From NCBI GenBank assembly GCA_903921365.1, contig CAIXPS010000084.1, positions 28,762 to 92,761 on the forward strand: 64,000 nt of DNA. The letters are read 5' to 3'. Source of the stretch: an uncultured bacterium. GTDB taxonomy: Bacteria > Chloroflexota > Anaerolineae > J036 > Brachytrichaceae. The notes beneath the pieces were generated by a model. The model did no database searches, was not told where the DNA came from, and was given only the letters and a program-made list of their open reading frames with translations. How positions within the stretch are numbered: the first letter of the stretch is position 1; every line of letters begins with the position of its first letter. Of the stretch, positions 34,378 through 44,086 are shown piece after piece. Position numbers and translations under genes: made by a program.

Positions 34378-34548
34378 AGCACGTTCTCCAAGTATTGAAT
34401 GCAAAAAATACTAAAGATGTGCGTGACAGCCTCTCAGAGTACCCAGTACGAACAGGCTGTGCGCACTGATAAGCCATTATATAACCGCTCCAACAACACC
34501 GTGAGCAAACTCCGGCTCTATACCTTGCGCCTGTTGAATGTGCTCACG

Positions 34549-34592
34549 CGTTAAGAGGTCAGACTTCTCAGAAGAAGTCTGGCATCTTAACG
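34549..34592. repeat. Dispersed palindrome overlapping the end of a Gfo/Idh gene
   Basis: Outer arms CGTTAAGA (34549-34556) and TCTTAACG (34585-34592) enclose inner arms CAGACTTCT (34560-34568) and AGAAGTCTG (34573-34581). The last codons and stop of the dehydrogenase gene (MPDFF, stop) are made from this palindrome. A related one lies at 39860-39908, sharing AAGTC(A/T)G(A/G)CATCTT. Confidence 0.75.
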
Positions 34593-35569
34593 TCTACGCG
34601 CCGTCCAGTCTCGTGCGACTCAATCGCCGCATATGCCAGCGCGAGCGCGCGCCGCCCGGCGCGCGCATGGATGGGCGGCGGCTGGCCGTTTCTGAAAGCC
34701 GCGAACAACACGTCCATGTGTTTGTCGAAGGTGTGGAGAAACTCGCGATCGATGTCGTTGAAGTAGCCGGCCTGCCACACCTCGGCGACCTCATTGCCCA
34801 CGGGCTGGAACGAATAGCGGCGCACTGTGTCCTCGACGACCACGTGCCCTTTCGTCCCGTTGATTTCCAACAGATGCGTGTTTGGATAGGCGTACGAGGA
34901 ATCATATGAGCCCACCAGGCTGCCCACCGCCCCGTTGGCGAAGCGCAACGCCAGCACCAGCGTCCGGAACCCTTTGCCGGTCTTGTCGGTCATCTGCGCC
35001 ATGACGCTGTCGATTGGCCCGCACAGATATTCGAGCTGGTCGAAGGCGTGGCACTGCGTCTCGATGAGATTGGCGTGGGGGTGATCGCTGCTGCCCTCGC
35101 CGCCAAAGCGCCACGTGGCGAAGATAATCTCGCCCAGCCGGCCTGCCTCTATCGCCTGGCGCGTCATCACGATGGGTTTGGCGTAGCGGTGATTGAAATT
35201 AATCGCGAAGAATAGGGCGCGCTTCTGGGCTTCTGCCAGCAAAATGTCGGCTTCCTGCTGGTCGAAAACCAGCGGTTTCTCCACCAGCAAGGGGTACCCC
35301 GCCCGAATCACTTGCAGGGTTGGTTCGAAGTGCCCCTGGTTGGGCAGACACATGCTCACCAGGTCGGGGCGCTCTTCGTCGAGCATCTCCGCAATGTCGA
35401 GGTAATAGCGCGTGCCGAACTGCTCCGCTCTGGCCTTGGTCTTCTCCGGCGTGCGCCCCACGATGGCACAGAAGTCGATGTCGGGGCGGGCGGCGAAAAT
35501 GCGCGCGTGCTGCATGCCCCAGCCGCCGGCGCCAACCAGTGCGACCTTGATCCGCTTATCTTTACTCAT
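34568..35569 (-). CDS. Gfo/Idh/MocA family oxidoreductase
   Basis: A 333-residue NAD(P)-dependent dehydrogenase. The Rossmann motif is LVGAGGWGMQHA (about residues 11-22), the EKP motif is LLVEKPLVFD (about 96) and the lysine-histidine region NFNHRYAKPIV follows. Length is normal. The start overlaps the stop of the upstream Zn-dehydrogenase (ATGA), so the two are coupled and probably act in one sugar or polyol pathway. The C-terminus is formed by a dispersed palindrome (34549-34592). Confidence 0.88.
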   Translation of the reverse strand: MSKDKRIKVALVGAGGWGMQHARIFAARPDIDFCAIVGRTPEKTKARAEQFGTRYYLDIAEMLDEERPDLVSMCLPNQGHFEPTLQVIRAGYPLLVEKPLVFDQQEADILLAEAQKRALFFAINFNHRYAKPIVMTRQAIEAGRLGEIIFATWRFGGEGSSDHPHANLIETQCHAFDQLEYLCGPIDSVMAQMTDKTGKGFRTLVLALRFANGAVGSLVGSYDSSYAYPNTHLLEINGTKGHVVVEDTVRRYSFQPVGNEVAEVWQAGYFNDIDREFLHTFDKHMDVLFAAFRNGQPPPIHARAGRRALALAYAAIESHETGRRVDVKMPDFF

Positions 35570-36639
35570 TGTTCCACCACGACTTTGCCGGTGTCGCCCT
35601 GCCAGAAGAGAGTGAATGCGGCCTGAATATCGCGCACATTGCAGCGGTGCGTGATGATCTGGCGCAGATAGTCCTGGTGTGCGCGAAATCGGGGAAGATT
35701 TTCGGCCAGTTCGTCGTAACAGAAGTATTCACTGCCCATGATCACCCTTTCAGGCGCGATCAAGTCGGATGAGACCGAAAGCGTCAGTCCCTCGCCGTGT
35801 CCAATGCACACCAGCACGCCGCGCTTGGCGAGCACGTTGAGCCCCGCCTGGCGCGCCGCGCCTTTGCCACTCGTGTCCATGACAGCGTCGACGGCCAGCA
35901 GCCCATGCTGTTTGACGCCCTGTTCGACGGTTGTCGCCTTCAAATTGATCGGCAACCCGCCCAGGCGTTCGGCCAGTTCAAGCCGGTACGGCAGCACATC
36001 CGAGATCAGCACAGGGAAATCGTGCCCAAAGATGATCTTGGCCATCGCCAGCATCCCTAACCCGATCGGCCCCGCGCCTGAAACGAGCATCGACTCGATA
36101 TCCGGGTGAACCAACCGCGCGCGTTTGATCCCATGACCGTTGGTGCCCATGATGTCGAGCAGGATCGTCGCGTCGACGAGGGGAATGTCCGGGTCGATGG
36201 CGCAGAAGATGTTCTCGTGGATCACTTCGTACGCCCCATAGCCGCCGTCGTGGCTGAACCCCATGTCGGCGCGCTTGTTCAAGCACTGGTTGGTAAAACC
36301 CAGAGTGCAGTTGCGACACGCGCCGCAATAGTCCATCAGGAAAACCACGCCACGCGTCCCGATCGGCGTGTGCGTGTCCGGGCCGGCAGCGACGACCGTC
36401 CCGGCCGCCTCATGGCCGGGCGTCACCGCCGAGCTGGAGAAGAACTGCCCGCGCTCCGAGCCGCACATGGCGTTGGCGCTCACCTGCAACAGCAGTTGCC
36501 CCGCGCCGGGTTGCGGCACTGGTTTGTCGATAAAGTCAATCTGACCTTGCCCCTTGAATAAAGGGACGCGCATGCTATCAGGAAGCATTGGGTTTGGCAT
36601 TGTGATGTGGAATTCGTGGGTGTGGTTTGCTGTATTCAT
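35566..36639 (-). CDS. Zinc-dependent medium-chain alcohol dehydrogenase
   Basis: A 357-residue MDR-family dehydrogenase. The catalytic zinc residues are seen in MCGSERG and TPGHEAAG, and the structural zinc lobe has four cysteines in DYCGACRNCTLGFTNQC (about residues 103-119). The nucleotide-binding stretch is VSGAGPIGLGML. Sorbitol, threonine or other polyol oxidation is typical. It is the first gene of a two-gene unit with the Gfo/Idh protein. A start further in at MPNPM or MRVPLF is possible. Confidence 0.88.
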   Translation of the reverse strand: MNTANHTHEFHITMPNPMLPDSMRVPLFKGQGQIDFIDKPVPQPGAGQLLLQVSANAMCGSERGQFFSSSAVTPGHEAAGTVVAAGPDTHTPIGTRGVVFLMDYCGACRNCTLGFTNQCLNKRADMGFSHDGGYGAYEVIHENIFCAIDPDIPLVDATILLDIMGTNGHGIKRARLVHPDIESMLVSGAGPIGLGMLAMAKIIFGHDFPVLISDVLPYRLELAERLGGLPINLKATTVEQGVKQHGLLAVDAVMDTSGKGAARQAGLNVLAKRGVLVCIGHGEGLTLSVSSDLIAPERVIMGSEYFCYDELAENLPRFRAHQDYLRQIITHRCNVRDIQAAFTLFWQGDTGKVVVEQ

Positions 36640-36657
36640 CGATTGTACCGGATGGCT

Positions 36658-37392
36658 TTACGGGTAAAGGTACGGGTTATCTGGCTGTTGCGCCGGGTCA
36701 ATCTTGTCGGGGATGATCACGGGCACACTCTCGCCCGCGAATTGCCCCGCCATGAGCTTGCCCGTGACGTGGATCCAACTGTCGTTGGTAAACGCCGCCG
36801 CCTGGCCGGTTTGCACCAACAGCCCCACCGCGGACGCGTCGGCCACACAGCAGGTGATGGCAAATCGCGACACCCAGATTTGCTCTGCCGCGTTGCGCGG
36901 GTCGCGGTAAACAAACCCGATGACGTCAACGGCCTGACCATTAAACGCCGCCGGGTCTGGATTCTGCGCGAAGTCGCGCAACCAGTCCAGGATGTTCTTT
37001 GGCCCAGTCACTGCGCGCTGCGCCTGCGTGATGCTGCCAGCGCGCTGAGGGGCGCTCAGCCCGATCCCGCGACTATTGACCGCGCTCGCGCCGAGTGGTC
37101 GCGCGGGAACGAGCAGCCCAAGCAGCAATGGAATCGCCATGATCCCCACCCCACCCCACGACACGCCGTGCGTGTGCTCATGCTCCTCCCCCTCTCCTCT
37201 CCCCCGCGCCTCGATCAGCCGATACACCAGCGTGAGCGCTAGCGCGGACAAAATCAGCACTGCGACAAAGGACAACCACGCAAACCGCTGGTTGATGTAA
37301 AAGGACAGCGTGCCGTCCGTGATCTTCGAGTAGAACATCAGTCCCAGCCCGCCGAGAATCACGGCTTTGAGGATAGTCTCCAGTCTATTCAT
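36658..37392 (-). CDS. TIGR03943 family (DUF1980-type) membrane protein
   Basis: A 244-residue protein with two or three N-terminal transmembrane helices (residues 5-60 and about 80-98) and a soluble C-terminal domain containing VIGFVYRDPRN, RFAITCCVADASAVGLLV and WIHVTGKLMAGQ. This is the TIGR03943 family, usually encoded next to a YraQ/ArsP-like permease, as here. The pair is thought to handle a metal or metalloid, but the substrate is not settled. Start 37392 is chosen because the longer frame reads through a dispersed repeat. Confidence 0.82.
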   Translation of the reverse strand: MNRLETILKAVILGGLGLMFYSKITDGTLSFYINQRFAWLSFVAVLILSALALTLVYRLIEARGRGEGEEHEHTHGVSWGGVGIMAIPLLLGLLVPARPLGASAVNSRGIGLSAPQRAGSITQAQRAVTGPKNILDWLRDFAQNPDPAAFNGQAVDVIGFVYRDPRNAAEQIWVSRFAITCCVADASAVGLLVQTGQAAAFTNDSWIHVTGKLMAGQFAGESVPVIIPDKIDPAQQPDNPYLYP

Positions 37393-37423
37393 ATGCTTCC
37401 ACATCCCTGCGCTCAAACCGACA

Positions 37424-37467
37424 CCCCTGCGAAGGGTTCTCTCCAATCTCCAATCTCCAATCTCCTC
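37424..37467. repeat. Composite dispersed repeat in the permease-TIGR03943 gap
   Basis: CCCCTGCGAAGG (37424-37435) is followed by three copies of CCAATCT in CTCCAATCTCCAATCTCC (from 37441). The first word also occurs as an inverted repeat at 22180-22237; the second matches the repeat inside the penicillin acylase gene (17036-17119). This splits what would otherwise be a tightly spaced two-gene unit. Confidence 0.65.
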
Positions 37468-37468
37468 T

Positions 37469-38506
37469 TCACCATCCCACATTCAGGTTGATCACCAGCC
37501 CGATGAGGATAGCCGCCAGCAGGGGGAGGACAAATAAATACACCACTACTTTGCGGCGGAATACGCCGAGGAACATCAGGGTGCTTTTTATATCGACCAT
37601 CGGGCCGAAGACCAGGAAGGCGATGATTGATCCGCTGGTGAACGTGTTTACGAACGACAACGCGATGAAGGCGTCCACCGTGCTGCATACGGACAGCACG
37701 AACGCCAGCGCGCACAAGGCGATCACCGACGTCACCGGGCTGTTGCCGATGCTGACCAGCACCTGCTGTGGAATCAGCGTCTGCAGCGTTGTTGCGATCA
37801 ACGACCCGATCACCAGGTAGCGCCCCATATCGAAGAACTCGTCGGCAGCGACGCCAAATGACCGCTGCAATCGCGTCGCGAACGTCTCGATTTTGATCGA
37901 CCCTACCGGGATCATATCGCTTGAACCGCCCATTATCGGCATGAGCGTCGTTGGGCGCACGACCTTGAGCAGGTCTGGCTGGACGGTAAACACCAGCCCG
38001 ACGCCCAGCGCGACCAGGAAAGTGAACCCGATGCGCGCCCAGAATATTGTTGAAAAGCCAAAGGCTGCGTAGGTGCTAGCAATCACCACCGGGTTCAGCA
38101 CTGGCGCGCCCAGGATGAAGGCGATGCCGACGGAGGTTGGCAGACCTTTCTGGTATAGACGCCGCACCACCGGCACGACGCCGCACTCGCACACCGGGAA
38201 GATCATCCCGATCAGCGCGCCCATTGCGGTGGCAAGGTACTTATTGCGCGGGATGACGCGCGCCATGTCGTCGGGTGTGACAAATACCGTGATCAGGCCG
38301 GCCGCGATCGAGCCGAGCAGGAGGAAGGGGGCGGCTTCGATGAACAGCCCGACAAACGTGGTTACATACGTCTGCGCCAGGTCGGGCAGGTACACCGCCG
38401 GCGTTACCCCGAGGACAGGCAGCAGGTTATCCAGCGCAAATGTGCCGAGCAGGATGGCCAGCACGAGCGCGACAAATGAAATCAGGCGTTTCCGAGTCAT
38501 TTTCAT
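37469..38506 (-). CDS. YraQ/ArsP-like permease
   Basis: A 345-residue integral membrane permease of the DUF318/ArsP family with about eight helices. Typical stretches are GLFIEAAPFLLLGSIAAGLI, PVCECGVVPVVRRL with its conserved cysteines (about residue 125) and AFILGAPVLNPVV. ArsP members export trivalent organoarsenicals; others are uncharacterised. The start at 38506 overlaps the stop of the MATE-like gene as ATGA, so the three genes from 39849 to 36658 probably form one operon. Confidence 0.85.
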   Translation of the reverse strand: MKMTRKRLISFVALVLAILLGTFALDNLLPVLGVTPAVYLPDLAQTYVTTFVGLFIEAAPFLLLGSIAAGLITVFVTPDDMARVIPRNKYLATAMGALIGMIFPVCECGVVPVVRRLYQKGLPTSVGIAFILGAPVLNPVVIASTYAAFGFSTIFWARIGFTFLVALGVGLVFTVQPDLLKVVRPTTLMPIMGGSSDMIPVGSIKIETFATRLQRSFGVAADEFFDMGRYLVIGSLIATTLQTLIPQQVLVSIGNSPVTSVIALCALAFVLSVCSTVDAFIALSFVNTFTSGSIIAFLVFGPMVDIKSTLMFLGVFRRKVVVYLFVLPLLAAILIGLVINLNVGW

Positions 38507-39849
38507 TCGCGTGGATTCGGGGATAAACTCCGCAGATTCTGCCGGACTGACGGGAGGCTGCGCAGCCACAGCCAGCCGGTTTGCAACACGGTGCCTGCGC
38601 AGAAGGCGAACAGGGCGACGAACAAGCCGGTGAACTGTCCCAGCGCGACACCCGCCACCAGCAGACCGCCTACCGTGACAAGATAGATCACCACCGATTC
38701 GGTGATCCCGCGCGTGTGGCGGCTATGCAGGAGCGTGCCCTGGAACCAGCTCTGTAGCGCGGCCATTGCGGGCATTGGCAGAACCAGCCACAGACCAGTG
38801 CGCGCAATTTCCACCAGATTCGAAGGAAGCGCGGTGACGCGGCTGAACCACAGTTGCGACAATGGCGTGAGGGCTATGGCCGCCAACAGCATAGTGGTTG
38901 TCACGATCAGTATGGTGGCAAACGCGCGCAGCGGTCGCGCTGCCCCGGGCCGGTCGAGAAAAGTCACGACCACTTCGTTCAACGCGATGCCGGGGCTTTG
39001 CAGCATGAACAACAGCCCGTGAATTACCGGCCATACCGCCAGTGATTCCAAAGCATTGGGCATGCGGCTCAGCGCTGCGCTGCCGAGCGGCTCGATCAGC
39101 AGGCTGAGCAGCGAGGTCATCACCAGCGGGATGTAAAACGCCATGAAACTGCGCGCCGTCAACGCGTGTTCGACTGCCGGCGCGTGGCGCAATTTCTCCC
39201 TCAGCACGGGCTGGACGCGCCACCCGATGAAGCAGGCTTCGCTTAACACCCCCGCCGCGACGGCAGCCGCGCCAACCGCGATGCCCGGAAGCGTTCCATT
39301 GAGGAAGCCGACCGTCAGCACGACGATTTCGGTGCTCAGCCGGACGACAGTGCCGATGCCAATGACGCGCGAGCGCCCAAAGCGGATCAGCACGCCTTGG
39401 TTAAAACGCCGATAGGCAATTGACCACGACCATGGCAGCATGATCATCAGTCCCAATCTGCCCGGTTCGACGATCTCCGCCGGAGCGCCGAGGATGCCTT
39501 GCACGACGACATAGTAGAGCGGGGTGAAGGCGATGGCGATGTGCAGCAGCTTGAGCGCCAACCCAGCCCCGAGCATGTACTTGCGGATTTTCTGGTATGA
39601 ACTCCAGTCCTTGCTCAGCGTGGTCGAGGCTGCCAGAAGCATCAGGATAGGCGATTCGATGAGCAATGCCAGCGGAAGCACGATGCCGCCATAGGCGGCG
39701 AGGTTGATCTCGGGGTTGGCTAACCGCGCCATGATCGCGCTGATTGCGGGCAGCTCAATCGCCATCAACAGCCAACTGGCGGCCAGCGGCCACCAGATTT
39801 TGATGATGCGCCGGATGAGTGAGGCTTGTGTTTCTGTTTCAGCGCGCAC
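38503..39849 (-). CDS. MATE/polysaccharide-exporter-like multi-pass membrane protein
   Basis: About 448 residues with roughly twelve transmembrane helices, of the MOP flippase type (MATE or ANKH-like). Recognisable stretches include WWPLAASWLLMAIELPAISA and FYIPLVMTSLLSLLIEPLGSAALSR. The start is uncertain: upstream coding would have to read through the 21-bp hairpin at 39860-39908, so GTG 39849 is proposed, without a clear ribosome site. The stop overlaps the permease start. The transported compound is unknown. Confidence 0.7.
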   Translation of the reverse strand: MRAETETQASLIRRIIKIWWPLAASWLLMAIELPAISAIMARLANPEINLAAYGGIVLPLALLIESPILMLLAASTTLSKDWSSYQKIRKYMLGAGLALKLLHIAIAFTPLYYVVVQGILGAPAEIVEPGRLGLMIMLPWSWSIAYRRFNQGVLIRFGRSRVIGIGTVVRLSTEIVVLTVGFLNGTLPGIAVGAAAVAAGVLSEACFIGWRVQPVLREKLRHAPAVEHALTARSFMAFYIPLVMTSLLSLLIEPLGSAALSRMPNALESLAVWPVIHGLLFMLQSPGIALNEVVVTFLDRPGAARPLRAFATILIVTTTMLLAAIALTPLSQLWFSRVTALPSNLVEIARTGLWLVLPMPAMAALQSWFQGTLLHSRHTRGITESVVIYLVTVGGLLVAGVALGQFTGLFVALFAFCAGTVLQTGWLWLRSLPSVRQNLRSLSPNPRE

Positions 39850-39859
39850 GGAGGAAAGT

Positions 39860-39908
39860 GAGAGGGAAGATGTCTGACTTTTTCGAGAAGTCAGACATCT
39901 TCCCTCTC
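39860..39908. repeat. Long perfect hairpin between SH3-protein and MATE-like genes
   Basis: A 21-bp perfect stem (39860-39880 with 39888-39908) with a 7-nt loop begins six bases after the SH3-protein stop. It has no U-tract on the minus strand, so it may be a stabiliser or a dispersed element more than a classical terminator. The inner part (AAGTCAGACATCTT) is related to the palindrome at 34549-34592. Confidence 0.75.
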
Positions 39909-39914
39909 TAAGAG

Positions 39915-40973
39915 TTATTTGACAACCGGCGCGGCCTTGGCGGCTGCGTTCGGGATGGTCAACGCGGCAAAGACGTAGGCGGTCTTGCCGTTGTAAGTAA
40001 CCTGGTACCACTGACTGTCGGCGCTAATGCCGGTGACAGCAAGAATGTCGCCCTGGTTGACGAAGCCGACGATGTTGCCGTCGGCGATGGCTGGCGCGCT
40101 GCGCACGTTCAGGCCGAGGGCGGAGTTCGCAACGGTCTGAGCTGCGCCTGTCGCGGCAGGTGCTGCCGGCGCCGCTGCGGCGGCGACCGCGACCGGGTTG
40201 TTATCGATGGCAGACTGGACGAAGCCGGCGCCTTTGCAGATGCCGTTGCCGCTGGCGGGCAACACTTCGAAGCACGAGTCATCCGCGTAGATGTCGTTGT
40301 GCTGCACCGTGATCTGAGCATCAGACTGTAATAGCACCAGCACCGTGCTGTTGGTTGGTGTGGCATCAATCGAAATCTGCGCGTATTTGTCGTAGGGTTG
40401 CGCCCAGGCCGAGCACTTGAGCGCGGGGCTGACCATATTGCGCGGGCCGCCATCCACCTGGATGCACGCGCGGATTTTCAGGTTGCCGTCATTCGTCGAC
40501 ACGGGTGGTTCAGAATTGTCCTGGCTGGACCAGAGCTGCACCCATGAGGTAAAGCGCATCGGCTGGCCGACGGGCACGTTCTTCACGACCTGCATGATGC
40601 CGGCGGCGTGGTTCAGCGCGAAAAAGTTGAACCAGCGATCTGCGCCGCCGCCAGTGTGAACGCGTTCCGGGTAAATGCTGGCGAACACGGGGCGGAACTC
40701 AGGCGTGCGGAAGTTCGGGTCGCGCGCATCGTATCCGGGAGGCGACTCCTCCCAGAAGGGCACCCAACTCCAGGTGACGTTGATTTCGCCGCGGCCGCCG
40801 AAATAGACGCCGGGGTGTTCATGGCCGGGGTTGCTGAGCAGGTTCAGCCCAGGCCCCCAGGTGTCTTGAACGGTTGTGCTGGCCATTGCCGGCGCTGCGT
40901 TCAGTGCCATCGCGAGCACACTGGCGGCAATCGCAGTTGCGGCGCCACTGCGGATGATCTTGTCGATCTGCAT
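39915..40973 (-). CDS. Secreted SH3-domain protein
   Basis: A 352-residue exported protein with a signal peptide (AATAIAASVLAMALNAAPAMAS). The large N-terminal domain (about 40-240; TWSWVPFWEESPPGYD, DRWFNFFALNHAAGIMQVV) looks like a carbohydrate-binding or jelly-roll module with no catalytic signature I know. An Ala/Pro linker (about 260-285) leads to a bacterial SH3 domain (LNVRSAPAIADGNIVGFV, QGDILAVTGISADSQWYQV). The SH3 domain suggests cell-wall or surface binding. The 5' gap of about 220 bases to the groEL terminator holds a dispersed repeat. Confidence 0.78.
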   Translation of the reverse strand: MQIDKIIRSGAATAIAASVLAMALNAAPAMASTTVQDTWGPGLNLLSNPGHEHPGVYFGGRGEINVTWSWVPFWEESPPGYDARDPNFRTPEFRPVFASIYPERVHTGGGADRWFNFFALNHAAGIMQVVKNVPVGQPMRFTSWVQLWSSQDNSEPPVSTNDGNLKIRACIQVDGGPRNMVSPALKCSAWAQPYDKYAQISIDATPTNSTVLVLLQSDAQITVQHNDIYADDSCFEVLPASGNGICKGAGFVQSAIDNNPVAVAAAAAPAAPAATGAAQTVANSALGLNVRSAPAIADGNIVGFVNQGDILAVTGISADSQWYQVTYNGKTAYVFAALTIPNAAAKAAPVVK

Positions 40974-41090
40974 GTCTCTAACGGTCTCCTTTTTGAATTG
41001 ACGGGTACTTCAAGGTCATATTTATACCACACCGATACTATCGCTTCCGCTACCCTAGCACTACGCGCACTGGGCGATTGGACGACAAAG

Positions 41091-41118
41091 GGGGCAACCG
41101 CAAGGGATTGCCCCTACG
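41091..41118. repeat. Dispersed palindrome GGGGCAA...TTGCCCC
   Basis: GGGGCAA (41091-41097) and TTGCCCC (41108-41114) form a 7-bp stem around a 10-nt loop, followed by TACGG. The layout is that of short intergenic repeats of the same kind as the GTAGGGxGCGGAC units at 6494-6643. It lies upstream of the SH3 protein and beyond the groEL terminator. Confidence 0.55.
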
Positions 41119-41128
41119 GAGTGCGTTA

Positions 41129-41170
41129 AACAAAAACATCCCCATCGACAGTATGCCGATGGGGATGTTT
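41129..41170 (-). terminator. Rho-independent terminator of groES-groEL
   Basis: AAACATCCCCATCG (41134-41147) pairs perfectly with CGATGGGGATGTTT (41157-41170) around a 9-nt loop; on the minus strand the stem runs into TTTTTGTTT. It starts 23 bases after the groEL stop. Confidence 0.9.
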
Positions 41171-41192
41171 GAAGCAGTGAATGCGGGGTGAC

Positions 41193-42851
<1,659 letters not shown>

Positions 42852-42894
42852 TTACTCTCCTAAGAGTGAACGGAATTCTTATTCCACAAGGGAA

Positions 42895-43218
42895 TTAGAT
42901 TTCCACGACCGCCAGAATATCGCTCTCTTTCAGGATGAGCAGTTTGCGGCCTTCAACTTTGACTTCGGTGCCGGCGTACTTGGCGTACAGCACCTGGTCG
43001 CCGACTTTGACATCCATCGGCAAACGCTTGCCGTCATCGTCAGTGCGGCCGGGGCCGATCGCCAGGATCAGACCCTTCTGGGGCTTCTCTTTGGCTGTCT
43101 CGGGGAGCACCAGTTTGCCGCCGGCAAACGTCTGCTCATCTTCTTCGACAGACTCGATCACCACGCGGTCTGCCAGCGGGCGCAGGTTCAACTTCGCGTT
43201 TTCATCTTTCTTCGCCAT
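42895..43218 (-). CDS. groS: Co-chaperonin GroES (Hsp10)
   Basis: The 107-residue GroES lid protein. It has [21 protein letters not shown], the mobile-loop region [20 protein letters not shown] and [20 protein letters not shown]. It carries about ten extra charged residues at the N-terminus ([10 protein letters not shown]) compared with common GroES. First gene of the groESL operon; TSS and CIRCE operators are 80-185 bases upstream. Confidence 0.97.
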   Translation of the reverse strand: MAKKDENAKLNLRPLADRVVIESVEEDEQTFAGGKLVLPETAKEKPQKGLILAIGPGRTDDDGKRLPMDVKVGDQVLYAKYAGTEVKVEGRKLLILKESDILAVVEI

Positions 43219-43301
43219 CTTAAAAATCCTCCGAAATAATTTGATGGTTTTTGTTGTGGCACCATCATTATCTGCACGTATATCTGCACGTAATCATGAA
43301 A

Positions 43302-43327
43302 TTAGCACTCATTGGATAGAGTGCTAA
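43302..43327. promoter_or_regulatory. CIRCE operator 1 (HrcA binding site), downstream of promoter
   Basis: TTAGCACTC (43302-43310) and GAGTGCTAA (43319-43327) are perfect consensus arms, but the spacer is 8 bp and not the usual 9. It lies just downstream of the -10 on the minus strand, covering the transcription start region. Confidence 0.88.
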
Positions 43328-43338
43328 CAACGATTAAG

Positions 43339-43367
43339 ATAATATCACCGCCAATATCGCTTGTCAA
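43339..43367 (-). promoter_or_regulatory. Sigma-A-type promoter of groESL
   Basis: On the minus strand TTGACA (43362-43367) is a perfect -35 and TATTAT (43339-43344) a 5/6 -10, with the optimal 17-bp spacing. Transcription would start near 43332, between the two CIRCE elements. Confidence 0.85.
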
Positions 43368-43374
43368 GAGGTTT

Positions 43375-43401
43375 TTAGCAATCATGAGCATAGAGTGCTA
43401 A
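43375..43401. promoter_or_regulatory. CIRCE operator 2, upstream of the -35
   Basis: TTAGCAATC (43375-43383), N9, GAGTGCTAA (43393-43401): one mismatch in the first arm and the canonical 9-bp spacer. It lies eight bases upstream of the -35 and mirrors CIRCE 1, so HrcA could occupy both sides of the promoter. Confidence 0.8.
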
Positions 43402-43418
43402 ACGCTTCTCCCCGTTTC

Positions 43419-43964
43419 TCACCGTTTTCCCCGTTTCTCCCATTCCTCCGCGAGCAGTGCATAGAAATATTCATCCCACCAACCATCATCGCCGCGATAG
43501 ATACAACGCAGGAAGTGCCCCTCGCGGCGCAAGCCGAGCTTTTCCATCACGCGCCACGACGCCGGGTTCTGCGGCTGGCATGTGGCGATCAGGCGGTGAA
43601 TGTGCATCACGCCAAAAGCATGATCCATGACCGCGCGCGCAGCCTCCGTCGCCAACCCCTGTCTCTGATATGCGGGATGAAACACCCAGCCGATCTCCCA
43701 GGTATTTTCGGCGAACCAGGGATGAAATGAGATGTGCCCAATCACGCGCCTTGCACGTTTGTGAACCACCATGAAGTCGGCCGCTTCGTCCGATGTGTTC
43801 ACAGCCGTGTAGTTTGGCATCTCGTTGACCGTCATCGTCCCCTGGGGTATCCATGCCATGACGGCGGGATCGCCTGCATAACTGAGCAGGTCAGGCGCGT
43901 CGTCAGGCGTGAACCGGCGGATCACCACGCGTTCGGTTTCGAGCGGGAGTTGCAGGGCTGTCAT
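43419..43964 (-). CDS. GNAT acetyltransferase (RimJ/RimL type)
   Basis: A 181-residue N-acetyltransferase. It opens with LPLETERVVIRRFTPDDAPD, has WEIGWVFHPAYQRQGLATEA with the acetyl-CoA loop (about residues 95-114), and ends with NPASWRVMEKLGLRREGHF (about 137). The start 43964 gives the usual N-terminus; ATG 44021 adds 19 residues and neither has a good ribosome site. It diverges from the esterase gene at 44087. The gene lies just beyond CIRCE 2 on the same strand as groESL but upstream of its promoter, so it is transcribed separately. Confidence 0.84.
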   Translation of the reverse strand: MTALQLPLETERVVIRRFTPDDAPDLLSYAGDPAVMAWIPQGTMTVNEMPNYTAVNTSDEAADFMVVHKRARRVIGHISFHPWFAENTWEIGWVFHPAYQRQGLATEAARAVMDHAFGVMHIHRLIATCQPQNPASWRVMEKLGLRREGHFLRCIYRGDDGWWDEYFYALLAEEWEKRGKR

Positions 43965-44086
43965 TGCAGTTTGTCCGTGTTGCGGATGATCCTCTGTAGC
44001 TGCGATTGTGGCTGGCGACATGGCTGTGATTATCGACCCGCGCGCATGGGTTGCGCCAGTCGTGATATAAGTATCTATAGAGACAC

